Positions 61,944 to 64,000 of a stretch of DNA of 64,000 nt are shown here, piece by piece. The position numbers were made by a program, and so were the translations under genes. The stretch lies in NCBI GenBank assembly GCA_020740775.1, contig JAHEWK010000002.1, positions 1,612,001 to 1,676,000 on the forward strand, written 5' to 3'. The notes under the pieces are model-generated. The model had not been told where the DNA came from. It was given only the letters and a program-made list of their open reading frames with translations, and did not search any database. This stretch comes from Ilyonectria destructans (lineage: Eukaryota; Ascomycota; Sordariomycetes; Hypocreales; Nectriaceae). Each line of letters begins with the position of its first letter. Position 1 is the stretch's first letter.

Positions 61944-64000
61944 TTAGATACTACCCAGAGCTGCAAACCGTTAGCATGGTTCATGTCAATGCGATCTCCA
62001 TTCCCTCAATTTCACTTACCTGCAGCGTACGCCATGTACCACGTCTGCGACGCTCCACCATCAATGTTGTTGGTGTTGAAAGCCGACGAGTTGAAATAAT
62101 TCCAGGCCGTCTTGGGATTGACCGTCGCGTAACTGGCGTAGATGATGCTCTTCCAAGCATTGTCAATCTTGTCAATACGGCCGTTGCTGAAATAGGCATC
62201 CCATTCCTGCTGAACAAACGTCTTTGGCCGGGTGTACATGCTTGGCGCTCCAACCGGGATCATGTGTATGCCCTGGATCGCTTCGATGTCGCTGCTGAAG
62301 AACGTTGTGTGATGGATCTTGTTCTCGAAAACAATACCAGCGACCTTGTTCCCGATGAAATTCTTAGGTTGCTGTACGTTGTCGGAAGTGTAAAGATAGT
62401 GCTGGCTCAAAGTCCGTGCTTGGATAGCCAGTTGAAGGTTCGCTCTATCAAGTCTCGCCGTTAGAACCGCACCTTCAACTTCGAACTGTGCTTAGTGTAT
62501 GAGCTTACCGTGCAACCATGGTAGTATCACCAACGACCTGACCCCATGCCTTGATAGCGTGCATGGCCATGACATCCTCGGAGCTGGATTCTTGATTCTA
62601 TCGGCTAGTCAGTGAATGCCGTAGGCAACTAATGACACCAAGCAAAACTTACCTTGCCGTCCCATTGAGCGAACAGTCCAGTGGCCCAACTGTGGCCGTG
62701 GTACCAATCAAAGCTTCGAGAAGCCGGGAAGTAGGGGTCGGAAGTACTCGGGTTCGCGTAATCTCGGATCAGCATCTCAACCCAGGCCCTGTTCGCAGCA
62801 AGCCAGGTCTTGTCATATTTGGCAATATAGGCAGCAGCCAGAACATGATAGCCGTAATGGAAGTGGTGATCGTTGTAGTAGGTGTTGCCAAAGTCAAGTC
62901 CAGAGTCGCCGGTTTCATAGGTCGCACTGGAGACCACTCCACCCCAAGCACCTGCTGTTGTTAGTGTCTATCAAACTACTCGTTTCGTAGTTTCATTTGC
63001 TTACTCTCGTAGACCAGAGGATACTTCTGCTTATTGGAAACAAAGACGCTGAAGGCTGTCTTGAGCTTCGTGAGGCCAGCTTGAGCCAGACCAGGCTCAC
63101 CCAACATCTCATTGAGGACATAGATGATTTGGCCAAATTTCGCGAGGGCCTAAAACGCATTAGTCAACCCTCCTTAAACTCGGTACAGCTACCATAACTC
63201 ACCTTCCCACTGAAGTACATCGATTCGAGGTTCGTCTGTGCGCCCATATCTTGCGAAATCTCAACTTGGGCCACAGCCTTGATGGCAGCCTTGGCCGCGG
63301 CGGAGAGAGTCTTGCGGACACCCTTCGTGGTACTCCAAGGGGTCAAGCCCATGCTAATAGGCATATTAGGCTCAGTCATAGTCCAGGTAGTCCCCTTGAC
63401 CAAAGTGGTCAGGCCTTTGGTCGTTGTCTGCATCTTGACGGTCGGGACAAGGCGGCTCCTGGTGTCCAGATCAAAGGTCGCAACATGGTGCGGGAGCGCG
63501 TGCATGTACAAGTTTCCAGTCGAGTGGCCATTTCGGACGAAGTTGAAGTTGTAGGTACCCGCCGCTTTGGAAACAGAGCCCTTGAGCGTGAGCGTGCTTG
63601 GGTAGATACCAGCACCGTCATCGAGCGACTTCTCCGAGCTGGTCTGCTTGGGATCCTTGGCGATCTGGATAGTGCCGTAAAAAGCCTTGGAAGATTGAGC
63701 CAAGCCGTTGTTAACAACTGTCAAGCTCAATGCATCCCCCTTGGTGTTGTACGCATACAGGCGCCAGGTCGTGCCATCCTCGAGGATAAAGTTGTACTTG
63801 GCCACATTGGTCTTGGGGTCCTTGGTCACTCGAGTCATACTCTTGAAGTAGACGGCGGACTGGATCATGGGGGTGGCGCCGGTAAACTGGGCGGTAACGA
63901 ATTGCATTCCCTGAACTAGGGGGAACTTGATGGCGGGTTGTGAGCTGCTGTCCTTCCGAAGGATGACTCTGGCCGAGTATGGTGTGACGGAGTCCATACT
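61944..64000 (-). CDS. GH81 endo-1,3-beta-glucanase, 3' part (5' end outside the window)
   Basis: Secreted or wall-associated enzyme cutting beta-1,3-glucan, of the Eng1/Engl1 family that acts in cell separation, remodelling and spore release. The last 591 residues are visible. Exons on minus: 64000-63203, 63149-63005, 62954-62653, 62597-62509, 62444-62020, 61960-61944; phases agree throughout. The N-terminal beta-sandwich part (TPYSARVILRKDSSSQPAIK onward) leads into the catalytic (alpha/alpha) domain. Visible there are FGNTYYNDHHFHYGYHVLAA (conserved catalytic Asp), FDWYHGHSWATGLF and the NQESSSEDV stretch with the family's paired glutamates (ExxxE). Substrate-groove aromatics are present (WYMAYAA). 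The last exon is 17 nt and encodes LGSI and the stop. The signal peptide region is not in view. The start and total length are unknown. Confidence 0.95.

Overview
The window reads as nuclear DNA of a filamentous ascomycete, most likely a sordariomycete near Hypocreales. Genes carry short introns (about 49-160 nt) with GT..CTAAC/CTGAC..AG signals, coding exons favour C or G in third positions, gene-poor stretches are AT-rich, and the recognised proteins are typical Pezizomycotina versions: HP1, ETP1/BRAP2, an Sct1-type acyltransferase, a GH81 glucanase and a Zn2Cys6 regulator. The order-level placement is inference from protein resemblance, not from a marker gene.

Layout, left to right. 1-835 (-) is the 5' part of the farnesyltransferase beta subunit. 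3469-5886 (-) is cytosolic PheRS alpha in 11 exons. 5887-14955 has no supportable gene: an AT-rich block to about 10.5 kb, then a GC-richer block. 14956-17445 (+) is a Zn2Cys6 regulator. 17446-22236 is gene-poor and ends in the polyubiquitin promoter. 22237-23267 (+) is a four-unit polyubiquitin, followed on the same strand by the RING/ZnF-UBP protein ETP1 (23895-26057), the glycerol-3-phosphate acyltransferase (27911-30329), an Aim32-like Fe-S protein (31678-32954) and a four-exon gene for a small secreted protein with dibasic sites (34609-35166). 35167-39567 is AT-rich and holds one probable 55-residue membrane microprotein (37900-38067, -). 39568-40713 (-) is HP1. 43499-45524 (+) is a zinc-finger-like/coiled-coil protein of unknown role. 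45989-47919 (+) is LysRS. COX15 (48247-49728, -) and UTP14 (50149-52932, +) diverge from a 420 bp spacer. 53976-54944 (+) is a probable lineage-specific gene broken by two compensating frame changes. 56546-58200 (-) is a vacuolar Ca2+/H+ exchanger. 61944-64000 (-) is the 3' part of a GH81 endo-1,3-beta-glucanase.

Most genes are housekeeping: two class II aminoacyl-tRNA synthetases, ribosome biogenesis, haem A synthesis, lipid synthesis, ubiquitin supply and recognition, and heterochromatin. They do not form a biosynthetic cluster. No rRNA gene, convincing tRNA, CRISPR array or intact transposon was found. The least described items are the secreted dibasic-site precursor, the poly-isoleucine microprotein, the decaying coiled-coil gene, the G-tract cluster upstream of 43499, and a run of unrelated short tandem duplications at 59.56-60.41 kb. 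Exon borders were assigned by hand from splice signals, frame continuity and family resemblance. They agree in phase throughout, but transcript data were not available.
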